A stretch of DNA of 5,669 nucleotides from Sulfurimonas sp. (GTDB taxonomy: Bacteria; Campylobacterota; Campylobacteria; Campylobacterales; Sulfurimonadaceae): contig JAFLJZ010000145.1 in NCBI GenBank assembly GCA_022712775.1, forward strand, positions 1-5,669. Direction: 5' to 3'. Positions 4,855-5,669 of the stretch are shown in pieces. The notes under the pieces are model-generated. The model made no database searches. It was not told the DNA's origin and worked only from the letters and a program-made list of their open reading frames with translations. Every line of letters starts with the position of its first letter. The stretch's first letter is position 1. The translations under genes and the position numbers were made by a program.

Positions 4855-5669
4855 TGATGCTTGATATTTCAAAATCTATTAAAAACCTTGATCCTAGTGA
4901 TATTTCAGATAATCTTCTTCACTACACTTACAATACAAAGCACCTTTTATCTTTGATTAAAAAAGGTATAGATAAAGAAGATCCTGCCTATATGAGTTCC
5001 TTTCGTTCTTTTGAAGGTGAAGTTTTTGAAAATTTTGTGTATGAAAAGCTTCTTCGTTATGCCCAAGCTGCAGATGAAATTGATAAATTTCTTCTCAAAG
5101 GTTATCATCAAAAGAGATTTAAATCACATCCAAATACATTATCTATTAGTGAAAAACAACAAATTGTTTACAGAACTAAGAGTAGAGAAATTAGTGAATT
5201 TGATGCGATGATGATAACAAAAGATAAAGAGTTGTATTTTGTTGAGATGACATTAGTTAAGTCTGTATTAAAGTTACGAAAAAGACTTCGAAAGAAAAAA
5301 GCTCTTTTAGAGATTATATTCCCTGACTATGAGGTTAAGGCACTTATTATTTTAAACGAGGGAGCAACTGGGACAAAACAATTTCCTGATTATTGTAAAG
5401 TTTGGTTTACTAAAGAATTTTCAGCACAGAACGTTTTGGACTATATTGAGAATCCACAAGCAAAAAAACTACGACCAAAAGAGATTATCAACTCACCTAA
5501 GATGCTTGAAGCACATAGATTAAAGGTATATCCATTTAGGTACTATAATACTATGACATGGATTACAAAAACTTTAAGAGCGCATAAAAAGCATATTTTA
5601 GATATGTATTTTCTGATGAACTTTAAAGTGCAAAGATACCATGATTTGTATAATAAACTATATATAGGT
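4854..5669 (+). CDS. Unrecognised protein with a degenerate PD-(D/E)XK-nuclease-like core (3' end beyond window)
   Basis: The frame is open for 272 codons to the window edge with no stop, so the C-terminus is missing. It begins in a TAATG overlap with the dus stop; a second ATG follows at once (4857), and either could be used. No Shine-Dalgarno site is visible, so coupling to dus is likely. I do not recognise the family. Residues 50-70 form a helix with FEGEVFENFVYEKLL, like the conserved acidic first helix of restriction-endonuclease-like folds. Then come IVYRTKSREISEFDAMMITK (104-123) and ELYFVEMTLVKSVLKLR (126-142), then a basic helix RKRLRKKKALLEI and a strand VKALIIL (161-167). D117 and E131-M-T133 sit where the D and ExK of PD-(D/E)XK nucleases would be, but the Lys is Thr. 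This suggests an inactive or Lys-shifted (K136 or K140) member. The fold assignment is inference from pattern only; that the frame is coding is well supported by its composition and position. Confidence 0.8.
   Translation, partial: MMLDISKSIKNLDPSDISDNLLHYTYNTKHLLSLIKKGIDKEDPAYMSSFRSFEGEVFENFVYEKLLRYAQAADEIDKFLLKGYHQKRFKSHPNTLSISEKQQIVYRTKSREISEFDAMMITKDKELYFVEMTLVKSVLKLRKRLRKKKALLEIIFPDYEVKALIILNEGATGTKQFPDYCKVWFTKEFSAQNVLDYIENPQAKKLRPKEIINSPKMLEAHRLKVYPFRYYNTMTWITKTLRAHKKHILDMYFLMNFKVQRYHDLYNKLYIG

Noticed and set aside
4612..4872. Minus-strand open frame with hydrophobic stretches
   Set aside because: It is antisense to the conserved C-terminal domain of the Dus enzyme; the hydrophobicity comes from reading Lys/Asn/Asp-rich codons backwards.
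5011..5211. Plus-strand 66-codon open frame
   Set aside because: It lies in another frame inside the longer coding frame starting at 4854, which runs unbroken for 272 codons and has more protein-like content.
1..5669. CRISPR array, insertion sequence, tRNA/rRNA gene or riboswitch
   Set aside because: No regularly spaced repeats, transposase, terminal inverted repeats or structured RNA were seen. The leader before the accD operon is too short for a riboswitch, including a thiamine one for the ThiE-like gene, which begins only seven bases after accD.

Overview
The window is about 30% GC by eye and gene-dense. It looks like a chromosomal segment of a Campylobacterota (epsilonproteobacterial) organism, most like the Sulfurimonas/Sulfuricurvum/Campylobacter side of that phylum. 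The reasons are strong AT bias, short AAGGA-type ribosome binding sites, a perfect TATAAT -10 element with no recognisable -35, a short DksA-like protein, and the cluster accD - rlmH - dksA-like - membrane protein - dus. From memory, that cluster order is also seen in Campylobacter jejuni. The genus assignment is inference.

Layout. Positions 1-153 hold the last 50 codons of a GGDEF (diguanylate cyclase-type) protein. It converges on a small minus-strand gene (166-507) for a secreted, His/Lys/Asn-rich, low-complexity protein. An AT-only palindrome sits between the two stop codons. A 117-bp divergent intergenic region (508-624) carries a -10-like element in each direction. From 625 to the window end, six genes on the plus strand are packed with gaps of at most 22 bp or overlaps of 1-7 bp, so they almost certainly form one operon: accD (625-1467), a short thiamine-phosphate-synthase-like gene (1475-2035), rlmH with a GTG start (2038-2496), a dksA-like gene with a TTG start (2519-2869), an unrecognised two-helix membrane protein (2879-3910), a dusB-type tRNA dihydrouridine synthase (3904-4854), and an unrecognised gene with a PD-(D/E)XK-nuclease-like core that runs off the window end (4854-5669).

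Together the operon pairs membrane lipid synthesis (acetyl-CoA carboxylase beta subunit) with ribosome maturation (RlmH), transcriptional control by a DksA-type RNA polymerase partner, and tRNA modification (Dus). This is a growth-rate or housekeeping grouping. The parts that are not routine are the ThiE-like protein with a shortened C-terminus, the uncharacterised membrane protein, the last gene with a degenerate nuclease-like motif, and the His-rich secreted protein. I saw no mobile element, CRISPR array, tRNA or rRNA, and no clear sign of a novel defence or mobile system.
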